Notes under the pieces: generated by a model | Databases searched by the model: none | What the model was told of the DNA's origin: nothing | Seen by the model: only the letters and a program-made list of their open reading frames with translations | Shown: positions 33,407 through 41,912 of the stretch, one piece after another | How the letters are laid out: each line of letters starts with the position of its first letter | Numbering within the stretch: the stretch's first letter is position 1 | Program-made: the position numbers and the translations under genes | NCBI RefSeq assembly: GCF_001514125.1 | Contig: NZ_KQ948558.1 | Location: 124,001 to 188,000, forward strand | Direction: 5' to 3' | Source: Streptomyces longwoodensis | Lineage (GTDB): Bacteria; Actinomycetota; Actinomycetes; Streptomycetales; Streptomycetaceae | DNA length: 64,000 bases

Positions 33407-34240
33407 GTGAAGCTGGTGTGGCAGGTACTGGCCGTGGTCGCGGTCGGGGCGGCCGGGGGTCAGGCCGTCGGCGCCGTGCAGGGCGACCCGTGGCTGTCGC
33501 TCCTCCTGGGCGGTCTGACGGTCGTGCTCTCGGTGGCCGTCTACCGGTGGGTGGTGGGGCGCACCGAGCGGCGGCCGGTCGCGGAGCTGGCCCGGGAGGG
33601 CGCCCGGAGTGCGGTCCTGCGCGGGGTGCTCCTCGGTGTCGCGATGTTCGGCTGCGTCATCGCGAACATCGCCTTCCTCGGCGACTACGAGGTGCACGGC
33701 TCCGGGTCGACGGGCGGGGCGGTGGCGCTGGCCGGCTTCATGGCCGGCGCCGCCGTCACCGAGGAGCTGATGTTCCGGGGCCTGCTCCTCCGCCTGGTGG
33801 AACGCCGTCTCGGCACGTACGCCGCCCTCGTGCTGTCCAGCGTGCTGTTCGGCGCGGCCCACCTGCTCAACGAGGACGCCACCCTGCTCGGCGCCGTCGC
33901 CATCGCCGTGGAGGCGGGCGGGATGCTGGGCGCCGCGTACGCCGCCACCCGCTCCCTGTGGCTGCCGATCGGCCTGCACTTCGGCTGGAACTTCGCCGAG
34001 GCGGGGATCTTCGGCACCGAGGTCTCGGGCAACGGCGACACCCACGGCCTGCTGGACAGCTCGACCTCGGGTGCCACCCTGGTCACGGGCGGCACGTTCG
34101 GGCCGGAGGCCAGCGTCTACGCGATGCTCTTCGGCGCGCTGCTGACGGTCGCCTTCCTGGGGCTGGCCCGGCGCCGGGGCACCGTGGTCCCGCGGCGGCG
34201 GGCGGGGCGGGCCGACACGCTGGCTACACTCCCCCGGTGA
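33407..34240 (+). CDS. CPBP-family intramembrane metalloprotease
   Basis: A 277-residue membrane protein with about eight hydrophobic segments. The CPBP/Abi motif EELMFRG (EExxxR) is at about residue 121, followed by the FGAAHLLN and HFGWNFAEA histidine motifs. GTG with GGGAGGGA upstream. The stop overlaps the GTG of the sensor kinase gene, so the three genes 33407-36167 form one coupled operon, and the protease may act on or be controlled by the two-component system. Confidence 0.88.
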   Translation: MKLVWQVLAVVAVGAAGGQAVGAVQGDPWLSLLLGGLTVVLSVAVYRWVVGRTERRPVAELAREGARSAVLRGVLLGVAMFGCVIANIAFLGDYEVHGSGSTGGAVALAGFMAGAAVTEELMFRGLLLRLVERRLGTYAALVLSSVLFGAAHLLNEDATLLGAVAIAVEAGGMLGAAYAATRSLWLPIGLHFGWNFAEAGIFGTEVSGNGDTHGLLDSSTSGATLVTGGTFGPEASVYAMLFGALLTVAFLGLARRRGTVVPRRRAGRADTLATLPR

Positions 34241-35511
34241 AGAGCCCGGTGAAGAGTCCGGTGATGAGCCCCGAGACGGCCCGCCGACGGTGGCGCCGGC
34301 TGCCCGCCACCGTCCGCGACCTCCCCCTCGGGCTGCTGTTCCTGGTCGCGTCGTTCCTGCCGGGACTGCGCGGCCACGGGACGCAGGTCGGGGACCTGCC
34401 GACCCGCCCGTTCGACGCCCTGGCCGTCGTGGTGCTCGGCCTCGAATGCCTGCCGCTGGCGGTGCGGCGGCGGTGGCCGCTCGTCTGTCTCGCCCTGGTG
34501 AGCTGCGGCTTCGCCCTCGACCAGCTCCGGGGTTACCACTCGGCCGCGGGCAGCACGCTGCCCCTGGTGCTGATCAGCGCGGGGTCCCACCTGGAGCGCC
34601 ACCGCCGCACCGCCGTGGTCCTGCTCTCCGTCGCGTACGTGCCCCTCGCGATCGGTCTCTCCCTGCGGGGGTCGGGCGGCGAGACGCCGGAGGAGTTCGT
34701 GACGTTCTTCCTGGTGCTGGCGCTGGCCTGGGGAGCCGGGGCGTGGCTGCGGTCCACCCGGATCACCGAGGCCGAGCGCCGGGAGCGGATCGCCGCACGG
34801 ACGCGGGCCGCCGAACGCAACCGGATCGCGCGGGAGTTGCACGACGTGGTGACCCACCACGTGACCGCGATGGTCGTCCAGGCCGAGGCCGCCCGGTACC
34901 TGACCGCCGCGCCCGAGCGGCTCGACCGGTCGCTGGCCGCCGTCGGCGACACCGGCCGCCGCGCGATCGCCGACCTGCGCCACCTGCTCGACCTGCTGAA
35001 CCCCGACCACGGCACGAGCGACGGCGACGGCGACAGCCCCGGCACAGGAGGACCCGGCACCGGCACCGGCACCGGCACCGGCACCGACGTGTCGGACGGC
35101 GCGGAGCCCAGGAGTCCCGCCGTGGGCCGGGTCCTCACCCTCGTCGAGCAGACCCGTCATGCCGGGCAGCCGGTGGACTTCCGCGAGGAGGGCACCCCCG
35201 CGGTGTCGGCCGGCAGCGCCGACCTCGTCGCCTACCGGGTGGTGCAGGAAGCGCTGACCAATGCCCTCAAGTACGCTCACGGCAGCCGGACTTCCGTCCA
35301 GGTGCGGCACGGCGAAAGGGAGATCACCGTGGAGGTGAGCACGGACGGATCCGGCTCGCGCAGTGCCGCCGCCTCCGTCGGCGGCGGCGGCGGACGGGGC
35401 CTGGCCGGGCTGCGCGACCGCGTCCACGTCCTGGGCGGCGACTTCAGCGCCGGGCACGGCACGGACGGCGGCTTCACGGTACGGGCGCGCATCCCCGGCA
35501 GCCCCTCGTGA
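34237..35511 (+). CDS. NarL/DesK-type sensor histidine kinase
   Basis: A 424-residue kinase; GTG overlaps the protease stop (GTGA), with an ATG at 34264 as alternative. Several membrane helices fill residues about 25-170. The HisKA_3 dimerisation box has the phospho-His in RELHDVVTHH, and the ATPase domain has EALTNALKYA and GGRGLAGLRDRV; the usual N/D-G box is reduced to STDGSG. Between the two lies a linker with a short tandem repeat (Gly-Thr x5). Its signal is unknown. Confidence 0.9.
   Translation: MKSPVKSPVMSPETARRRWRRLPATVRDLPLGLLFLVASFLPGLRGHGTQVGDLPTRPFDALAVVVLGLECLPLAVRRRWPLVCLALVSCGFALDQLRGYHSAAGSTLPLVLISAGSHLERHRRTAVVLLSVAYVPLAIGLSLRGSGGETPEEFVTFFLVLALAWGAGAWLRSTRITEAERRERIAARTRAAERNRIARELHDVVTHHVTAMVVQAEAARYLTAAPERLDRSLAAVGDTGRRAIADLRHLLDLLNPDHGTSDGDGDSPGTGGPGTGTGTGTGTDVSDGAEPRSPAVGRVLTLVEQTRHAGQPVDFREEGTPAVSAGSADLVAYRVVQEALTNALKYAHGSRTSVQVRHGEREITVEVSTDGSGSRSAAASVGGGGGRGLAGLRDRVHVLGGDFSAGHGTDGGFTVRARIPGSPS
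35056..35085 (+). repeat. Hexanucleotide tandem repeat inside the kinase gene
   Basis: GGCACC repeated five times without change, encoding (Gly-Thr)5 in the linker between the dimerisation and ATPase domains. The unit keeps frame, so copy-number change would lengthen or shorten the linker without frameshift. Confidence 0.85.
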
Positions 35512-36167
35512 GCGCACCGGTCCGGGTCCTGGTCTGCGACGACCAGATGCTGATCCGCACCGCGCTGGTCACCATCGTCGGCGCCCAGCCCGACATGGAG
35601 GTGGCGGGTGAGTGCGGGGACGGGCGGACCGCGGTACGACTCGCCGGGGAGGTACGCCCGGACGTCGTGCTGATGGACATCCGCATGCCGGTCCTCGACG
35701 GCCTGGAGGCCACCCGTCTGCTGGCCGGCGCGGGAGTGCCCCACCCGGTCAAGGTCCTGGTGCTGACCACGTTCAACCTCGACGCGTACGTCTACGAGGC
35801 CCTGCGCGCCGGTGCCGCCGGCTTCCTCCTGAAGGACGCGCCCCCGGACCGGCTGCTGCACGGCATCCGCACCGTGGCCAGCGGCGCGGCCCTCCTCGAC
35901 CCCGAGGTGACGCGCCAGCTCGTCGGCCGGTACGCCACCCGGATCCGGCCCGCCGAGGACGCCTCCCGCCACGCCCCGCTCACCCCCCGGGAGCTGGAGG
36001 TGCTGCGCCTCATCGCGGACGGCCTCTCCAACAGCGAGATCGCCGCGGTCCTGGTCATCAGCCCGGAGACCGTCAAGACCTTCGTCTCCCGCATCCTGGC
36101 CAAGCTCCAGCTGCGCGACCGCGTCCAGGCCGTGGTGTACGCCTACCGCCACGGCCTGGCGACGTGA
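35508..36167 (+). CDS. LuxR/NarL-family response regulator
   Basis: A 219-residue response regulator; GTG overlaps the kinase stop. Receiver domain with DDQ near residue 11, phospho-Asp in VVLMDIRMP, and the KD-loop FLLKDAP; C-terminal LuxR helix-turn-helix (LTPRELEVLRLIADGLSNSEIAAVLVISPETVKTFVS). Cognate partner of the upstream kinase. Confidence 0.94.
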   Translation: MSAPVRVLVCDDQMLIRTALVTIVGAQPDMEVAGECGDGRTAVRLAGEVRPDVVLMDIRMPVLDGLEATRLLAGAGVPHPVKVLVLTTFNLDAYVYEALRAGAAGFLLKDAPPDRLLHGIRTVASGAALLDPEVTRQLVGRYATRIRPAEDASRHAPLTPRELEVLRLIADGLSNSEIAAVLVISPETVKTFVSRILAKLQLRDRVQAVVYAYRHGLAT

Positions 36168-36192
36168 CGCCGCGGCCGGGTGGGCCGCGGCG
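36168..36192. terminator. Hairpin terminator after the two-component operon
   Basis: CGCCGCGGCC and GGCCGCGGCG form a perfect 10-bp stem with a 5-base loop, beginning directly after the response regulator stop codon. Confidence 0.75.
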
Positions 36193-36239
36193 CCGTGCGC
36201 CGGCCCCCGGGCGGGGACCGTCGTGCCCGCTCCGCCGGG

Positions 36240-38213
36240 TCAGCAGGGGAAGGTGCCGCTGTACAGGGCGTGGCCGAAGGAGGTGGTGCCGGAGCCGAAG
36301 CCGTAGCTGCCGTCGTCGCTCCAGACCGCTTCCCTGCCGCCGTTGACGCAGGTGGAGACGGGTGCGAGCGCGAAGCCCTCCAGGTTGTCGGTCGGCATGA
36401 CGGCCGGGTTCGTGTAGGTGGCGTCCGGGACGATCGCGCCGCCGGCGCCGACCTTCAGGAGGGTGTGCGTCTCACCGCAGGTGTTGTCGCAGGTGGCGAC
36501 GATGCGCTGGGTGCCGGCGTCGAACAGCACGTCCATCACGGAGGCCTTGCCCGTGGAGACGGTGCCGAACGTCGTGTACGTGCCGTCGGAGTTCAGGCCG
36601 TAGACGTGGAGCGTGCCGTCCCACTCCAGGCCGGCGAAGAACAGGCCCGAGCCGTGCAGCGGGTAGCGGGCCGGGGCGTAGGCGGAACCGGTGCGGGGGT
36701 CGACCCAGCCGTTCGCGGTCAGCCAGCTGTCCGGCACGTAGGCGACGCCCTCGAAGCCGAGGTTGGCGTCGTCCTTGCTGCCCGTGTCCAGCTGCGGGAA
36801 CTGCGCGGTCATGTCCCACTGGCGCAGGGGCGTCAGCGTCGCTCCGGTGGCCGACGGGTCAAACTCCATGATCGTGTCCTTGGGGGCGGTGTTGCTGGTG
36901 TTGTCGCGTTCGGAGGTGACGTACAGGTGTCCGTCGCCGCCGACCGTCAGCCCCTCGGAGTCGGGCTGGCCGGTGCCGCCCGCGAAGCGGATCTGCTTGC
37001 CGGACGCGCTCCACGAGGAGTCCGGGACCCATCTGCCGTTGCTCCTGACCAGCTTGTACAGCCAGTTCTTGTTCTTCACGGCCCACAGCACCGACGGGTT
37101 CCCCGGGTCGAAGGCCAGACCGCTGAGGTCGCGTCCCTCGGGGCCGGTGGACGTGGTGAACGCGCAGACGGTGTCCGCGATCGTGACGTCGAGGCCGCCG
37201 GGCCAGGCCAGGGTGCCCGCGGGGGCGGATCCCGTTCCCGAGGGTGCTTCCGGGGTGCAGCCGCTGGTGAGGGAGCCGCCACCGCCCAGCAGCTGACCGG
37301 TCTGACCCCCTCCGCCGCCGCCACCGCTGCCCGAGCAGGAGTTGGGGCCGCCGGGCGTGGCGGTCGTCGCCGTGCGGAACCAGCCGGTGCCGTCGGCGCA
37401 CCGCTCGGCCGACGGCTTGGCTCCGTCGGTCGCCCAGGTCACCGAGTCGACGCTGCTGCCGCTCGCGTCGAGGAGGAAGAGCGAGTCGTTGTCGCCCAGG
37501 CCCAGCGTGGAGTTGAAGGTGACGTACCCGCCCGCGGGGACGGTGGTCGCGCTCGGCGAGGAGGACGCGAGCGACACCGGGGTGTGGGCGGTGTCGCCGT
37601 CGACGTACTTCCACGACCCGAGGGCGACCGCGCTCGTGCCGCCGTTGTACAGCTCCACGGTGTCCGAGCCGTTCGAGGTGACCTCGTTGATCCGTATCCG
37701 GCTCGACGCCGGTGCCGAGGACGGGCAGCCGGGGGCGTTGGCGGCGCCGAAGGTGGTCGCCGCGGTGGTGACCACCCACGCCCCGGTGCCGTCGCCCCCG
37801 CACCGCGCGAGGGCCGGCTTGGCCGCGTCGGTCGCCCAGTCGACGCGGTCGACCACCGTCCCGTCGGAGGTGTGGAGCACGAGCTTGTCCGCGTCACCCA
37901 GTCCCTTGGGCGAGTTGAAGGTGACGAAGCCACCCGCCGGGATCGTGGTGGAGGACGGGGTGAAGGCCTGCGGCGAGAAGCTGTCGTCGGACGTCTTCCA
38001 GCCGCTGAGGCTCACCGCGGAGGGGCCGGTGTTGTAGAGCTCCACCGTGTCGTTGCCGGACGAGGTGACCTCGTTGATCCGGACGTTCTGGTAGCCGACG
38101 GGGGTCGCGGCGGCTGCGGGCTGGGCCGCGACCGCCCCGGTGAACAGTGCGGAGAGCGTCAGGGCCGCGGCGCACGCGGTCGCCACGCCGGAACGCGGGG
38201 GTGAGGTAGGCAC
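36240..38213 (-). CDS. Secreted lamin-tail-domain protein with propeller-like C-terminal half
   Basis: A 657-residue exported protein. Signal peptide at about 1-35 (ends AAAA). Two tandem lamin-tail domains at about 40-150 and 165-285, each opening with the pattern RINEVTS.G.DTVELYN and containing GDxDxLxLxD-type strands. A Gly/Ser linker follows, then a region (about 345-655) with DLSGLAFDP, DSEGLTVGGDGHLYVTSERDN and DNLEGFALAP, resembling SdiA/esterase-like phytase beta-propeller proteins. Possible extracellular phosphatase or surface protein. Start is uncertain: GTG at 38213 lacks a good ribosome-binding site and GTG at 38234 is an alternative. Confidence 0.8.
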   Translation of the reverse strand: MPTSPPRSGVATACAAALTLSALFTGAVAAQPAAAATPVGYQNVRINEVTSSGNDTVELYNTGPSAVSLSGWKTSDDSFSPQAFTPSSTTIPAGGFVTFNSPKGLGDADKLVLHTSDGTVVDRVDWATDAAKPALARCGGDGTGAWVVTTAATTFGAANAPGCPSSAPASSRIRINEVTSNGSDTVELYNGGTSAVALGSWKYVDGDTAHTPVSLASSSPSATTVPAGGYVTFNSTLGLGDNDSLFLLDASGSSVDSVTWATDGAKPSAERCADGTGWFRTATTATPGGPNSCSGSGGGGGGGQTGQLLGGGGSLTSGCTPEAPSGTGSAPAGTLAWPGGLDVTIADTVCAFTTSTGPEGRDLSGLAFDPGNPSVLWAVKNKNWLYKLVRSNGRWVPDSSWSASGKQIRFAGGTGQPDSEGLTVGGDGHLYVTSERDNTSNTAPKDTIMEFDPSATGATLTPLRQWDMTAQFPQLDTGSKDDANLGFEGVAYVPDSWLTANGWVDPRTGSAYAPARYPLHGSGLFFAGLEWDGTLHVYGLNSDGTYTTFGTVSTGKASVMDVLFDAGTQRIVATCDNTCGETHTLLKVGAGGAIVPDATYTNPAVMPTDNLEGFALAPVSTCVNGGREAVWSDDGSYGFGSGTTSFGHALYSGTFPC

Positions 38214-38489
38214 GACGCCGAACTCTGGTGACACGACCTGGAAACCGGGTGAACGCCGCCTGAACGGGCCCTGTGGCGCGCCGGAACGCCCGAGGCGGGG
38301 CGGGTCACGCCGCGCACCCGGCCTGCGCACCGGCGAGCTCGCGCCACGGACGCACGTCGGGTCCGGCCCGCGACCTCATGCGCACCCGGGACGCGCTCGG
38401 CACTCCGATGGCGACGGCCGGCCGCCGGTGAGGCCCTGCGGTCACCCTGGCCGAGCAGGGTCGGCCGGCCCCCGGCCCCGACCCGCCCC

Positions 38490-39758
38490 TCAGCGCACCC
38501 CCCGCGGTGCGCCGCCCTCGGCGCTCGTCGTGTGCGGGAGGCGCAGTTCCGCCAGGGTCTGGGCGAGGGTCTGCCAGACGTGGGCGGACAGGTCCAGGTT
38601 GCGGGACTCGGCGGCTTGACGGCCCAGCCCCTGCAGGACGGCGATGCCCTCCTCGACGCGGCCGGACAGGATCGTCAGCCGGCCGTGGAGGACCGACAGC
38701 CGCACCCGGTCCCGGTAGGACAGCCGCAGGTCCTCCTCGGCCAGCAGCGCGGCGCTGATCGCGCGGGCCTCGTCCGGCCGGCCCCGGTGGAACGCCAGGT
38801 GGGCCCGCAGGGCGCGCAGCTCCTGGGTCTGCGCGGGGGTGCCGATCAGGTCCACGACGGACGCGGCCTCGGCCAGCCAGCACTCGGCGGTGCCCACGTG
38901 GGGCGGTGTCATCTCGAGCGCGGCCGCGGTGGCGGCGATCCGCAGCCGGGTCCACAGGGCCAGGTTGTCCGTGCCCCTCAGGAGACGGAGTGCCGTGTCG
39001 AGCCGGGACCGGGCGGCGGCGTGGTCGCCCCGGCGGCCGCAGACCGTGGCGGCGGTCCACCAGCCCTCCGCCGCCTGCCCCGGCGCGGCCGCGGGCAGCA
39101 GGTCCCGCTCCAGGTCGTCGGCGTGCCGGGCGGCCGCGTCCAGCCGGCCCAGCTCGGCCTCGATGTCGATGAGCACCGTCAGGGAGGCCAGGGTGTCGGA
39201 CACGGCCAGGTCCTCCGAGCGGGCGAGCCCGAACGCCTTGGCGGCCACCGGTTCTGCCGTGCGCATGTCACCCAGGGCCCGGGTGCAACGGGCGTACGCC
39301 ACGAGTGAGCGCACCCTCAGCTCCGGCACCTCCATCGCCTCGCCCAGCTCGACGAGCCGGTCCAGGTGCTCGCGCTCCTCCGCGTAGTCACCGGCGCGGC
39401 GCGCGCTGCGGCTCAGCAGCCACAGGGCCTGCCAGCGGGCGGCGGGATCGTCTCCCGCGTCCTCGTCGACCGCCCGGCCGAGGGCGGCGAGGTCGTGCGT
39501 GCCGGACGGCGCCGAGGACGCGACCGCCAGCTCGTACGTCAGGGGCCGTTGCGGCGGCGGCCCGGTGAGCACGGAGGCGTCGACGCCCAGCCGCTCGGCG
39601 AGGTACGCCGTCGCGCGCTCCGTGGGCCTGCGGTCCCCCGACTCGAGCCGCGACAGGTACCCGGTCGACATCCCCTCACCGACCAGTCCAGCCTGGCTCA
39701 ACCCCCGCTCCAGCCGGAGCCGCTTGAGCCGGCGGCCGAAGTACGGTTGCTCGAGCAT
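38490..39758 (-). CDS. XRE-family regulator with TPR-like sensor domain
   Basis: A 422-residue regulator. ATG at 39758 follows GGTGGGGAG; an in-frame ATG nine codons earlier is possible. N-terminal XRE helix-turn-helix (RLKRLRLERGLSQAGL...STGYLSRLESGDRRP), then about 330 residues of alpha-helical TPR-like repeats, as in peptide-sensing or bld-type regulators. It is divergent from the PAS-LuxR gene, and the gap between them is rich in TTGCC/GGCAA boxes that may be its operators. Whether it belongs to antimycin control is open. Confidence 0.87.
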   Translation of the reverse strand: MLEQPYFGRRLKRLRLERGLSQAGLVGEGMSTGYLSRLESGDRRPTERATAYLAERLGVDASVLTGPPPQRPLTYELAVASSAPSGTHDLAALGRAVDEDAGDDPAARWQALWLLSRSARRAGDYAEEREHLDRLVELGEAMEVPELRVRSLVAYARCTRALGDMRTAEPVAAKAFGLARSEDLAVSDTLASLTVLIDIEAELGRLDAAARHADDLERDLLPAAAPGQAAEGWWTAATVCGRRGDHAAARSRLDTALRLLRGTDNLALWTRLRIAATAAALEMTPPHVGTAECWLAEAASVVDLIGTPAQTQELRALRAHLAFHRGRPDEARAISAALLAEEDLRLSYRDRVRLSVLHGRLTILSGRVEEGIAVLQGLGRQAAESRNLDLSAHVWQTLAQTLAELRLPHTTSAEGGAPRGVR

Positions 39759-40403
39759 CTCCCCACCTTCGCTCCCATGACGCACCGGACCTCCGCCCCG
39801 AGACCCACCCCTGGCCCGCCCGACCGGACACCTGGGGTTGCCAACACTTTACGAAGCCCGGGAAAGGGGTCGCAAGGCGAATAGCGATCACCAACTCCCC
39901 TGCTCACTGCGCGTGTTGCCCTACCGGGACCCGCTTCCGGCACGCTTGAACGCCGCTCAATCCCGCCTGCGGCCACGGGAGTTGACACGTTGCCCAGGTC
40001 ACCTGGCAACGCCTTGCCAAGGGGGTTGCCGCACCATAGCCTCAAAGGCACCGACCTGACGCGACTCCCCCATTTCGTCTCATGGAGGTTTCCGTGCCAC
40101 ACCCCGCCTGCCCGGGGCCCAGCCCGATCCGCGCACCGAGCGGCGCACCCCGATGGCCGTGACAACGTTTTCCGGCCACCGGCCGGCCCCCGCCGGGTGC
40201 ATCCGCTCCCCGTGAACGGCGGCCCGGGGTCCGCGCAGACGCGTAGGCCCTGTCCCTCCTCCGACGGAACGACGGCCCGTGGCCGCCGACTTGGCGGCAC
40301 GCCCGTGCACCGGAGCGCTGCCGGCACCCCGGCACCGACACGCCGGTCCGTTCCGCGCACCCCCCTCCACCCCCCCCATGCGCACCATAAGGACGGTACG
40401 TCC
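39759..40403. promoter_or_regulatory. 645-bp divergent regulatory gap with repeated TTGCC boxes
   Basis: No gene found. At least six TTGCC or inverted GGCAA boxes occur: GTTGCC at 39837, 39915, 39989 and 40025, GGCAAC at 40005, and CTTGCC at 40013. Boxes 39989 and 40005 form an inverted repeat (GTTGCC-N10-GGCAAC) with further pairing CAGGT/ACCTG inside. This is a plausible multi-site operator for the XRE or PAS-LuxR protein. The part from about 40090 to 40400 is featureless GC-rich sequence upstream of the GTG at 40404. Confidence 0.5.
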
Positions 40404-41144
40404 GTGGCGACCACGAGTTTCCCCGACGCCTCGCCCCGCAAGCACCACCGGGACGCCCAGCCGGCTCTCCCCGCCCTCCGCAGGGACGCTCCGCGTTCCG
40501 CCTCCGCCTCCAGAGCCGTCTGCACGGTCCGCTCCTTTCCCGACAACCTCGTCATCACGTCCGCGGAACCGGAATTCGCCCGGCCCTTCGGCCTCAGCAG
40601 CGGGGAGATATGCGGGTACGGGCTTCTGGACCTCCTGCATTCGGCCGTGCCCGACCGGCTGCGGGAACAATTCGTCGCCCTCTCCTCGGGCCGTCAGCCC
40701 CGATTCACCGAAAAGGTGACCGGAAAGGACGGTACCGGGGTGGACTTCCACGCGGACATGACCGCCATCGCCGTACGGGGCCTTGCGGGTGGGACGTCCG
40801 GCGCCGTCGTCCTCCTGCACCACCCCGCAGCCGCCGCACCCGGACCCACCGCTCCCGCCCCCGTGGGACCGCTGCCGGTCACCCGGCCGGTGGCCCACGA
40901 GGGACCGCTCCTCAGCGCCCTCGACGCGCAGGTGCTGGAGGGCGTGGCGCGCGGCGAGTCGACGGTGCAGCTCGCCTCGCGCCTCTACCTGAGCCGTCAG
41001 GGCATCGAGTACCGCATCGGTCAGATGCTGCGCCGGTTCGACACCCCCAACCGGCCGGCGCTGGTCTCCCGCGCGCACGCGCTGGGCATGTTCGCCGCCG
41101 GGCAGTGGCCGCCACGCGTGCTGCCGGAGCGCGTCAAGCCGTAG
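40404..41144 (+). CDS. PAS-LuxR regulator of the PimM/FscRI class
   Basis: A 246-residue regulator. The GTG at 40404 (AAGGA 12 bases upstream) is the first start that excludes the low-complexity leader. A PAS-like domain fills about 35-140 and a LuxR-type helix-turn-helix the end: LDAQVLEGVARGE..., LYLSRQGIEYRIGQMLRRFDTPNRPALVSRAHALG, then WPPRVLPE. This C-terminus is the mark of the PimM/PteF/FscRI family, which controls polyene clusters and, through FscRI, antimycin genes in S. albus. It lies next to antA, separated by a terminator, and two family-type palindromes lie in the antB-antC gap. Confidence 0.88.
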   Translation: MATTSFPDASPRKHHRDAQPALPALRRDAPRSASASRAVCTVRSFPDNLVITSAEPEFARPFGLSSGEICGYGLLDLLHSAVPDRLREQFVALSSGRQPRFTEKVTGKDGTGVDFHADMTAIAVRGLAGGTSGAVVLLHHPAAAAPGPTAPAPVGPLPVTRPVAHEGPLLSALDAQVLEGVARGESTVQLASRLYLSRQGIEYRIGQMLRRFDTPNRPALVSRAHALGMFAAGQWPPRVLPERVKP

Positions 41145-41224
41145 GGGTGTCCGGACGTCCGTGGGGAGCGGGAGCCCGCCTCCTCGCGGGTGTCCGGCCT
41201 CCGGGCGGAGCGGGAGCCCGCCCC

Positions 41225-41269
41225 CGACGAGGGCCGTGGCCGTCAGGGACGACGCCACGGCCCTCGTCG
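41225..41269. terminator. Bidirectional terminator between PAS-LuxR gene and antA
   Basis: CGACGAGGGCCGTGGC and GCCACGGCCCTCGTCG form a perfect 16-bp stem with a 13-base loop in the convergent gap. Upstream of it a GGAGCGGGAGCCCGCC unit occurs twice (41164-41221). Confidence 0.87.
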
Positions 41270-41295
41270 TACGCCCGCCGCACGGCGGGCCGGGG

Positions 41296-41814
41296 TCAGG
41301 CCGCCGACGGCTGCCACGCCTCCTGGAAGCGCCGGCGGGCGCGGAAGAGGCGGGAGCGCACGGTGCCCACGGGCAGGGCGAGCACCTCCGCCATCTCCTC
41401 CTCGTTGAGGCCGTAGGCGCGCAGGGTCAGCACCTGCCGGTGCGCGCGCGAGAGGCGATCGAGCACGTCGGTGATGTGCACGGCGTCGAGCGGGTTGGCC
41501 TGGTGCCGCGACTCGACCTCGGAGCAGGTCTGTTCCTCACCGAAGCGCCTGGCGGTGCGCACGGCCTCGCGGACCGTCACCGCGCGCACCCACCCGTAGA
41601 ACGCGACCGGTTCGCGCAGGGTGCCCAGTCCGCGGTAGATCGCGAGCAGGGCCTCCTGGGTGGCGTCGGCCGCGTCGTCGCGGGTGATGGAGCGGCAGAT
41701 GCGGCTGACGTAGGGGGTGATGTGGTTCAGCAGGTGGTTCATCGCGTGCTCGTCGCCCGACTGGGCGCGCGGCACCAGGGTGAGCGGCGACGGGAGTTCG
41801 CTGACGGTGGACAT
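41296..41814 (-). CDS. antA: ECF RNA polymerase sigma factor AntA
   Basis: A 172-residue sigma factor with regions 2 (DAADATQEALLAIYRGLGTL) and 4 (LSRAHRQVLTLRAYGLNEEEMAEVLALPVGTVRSRLFRARRR). No anti-sigma gene is adjacent, as known for the orphan sigma-AntA of antimycin clusters, which drives antGF and antHIJKLMNO. The protein ends in Ala-Ala; in S. albus such a terminus is the ClpXP degradation signal of AntA. It is downstream of antB on the same strand (99-bp gap), matching the antBA operon. Confidence 0.92.
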   Translation of the reverse strand: MSTVSELPSPLTLVPRAQSGDEHAMNHLLNHITPYVSRICRSITRDDAADATQEALLAIYRGLGTLREPVAFYGWVRAVTVREAVRTARRFGEEQTCSEVESRHQANPLDAVHITDVLDRLSRAHRQVLTLRAYGLNEEEMAEVLALPVGTVRSRLFRARRRFQEAWQPSAA

Positions 41815-41912
41815 GGCGGAGGAGCACTCCTTACGGCAACCGGGCGGCAGGGGCGGGGGCGGCCCTCGTTCGGACGTGGGGGGTGGTCGACCCGCTTGCG
41901 GGGAGGCGGCGT

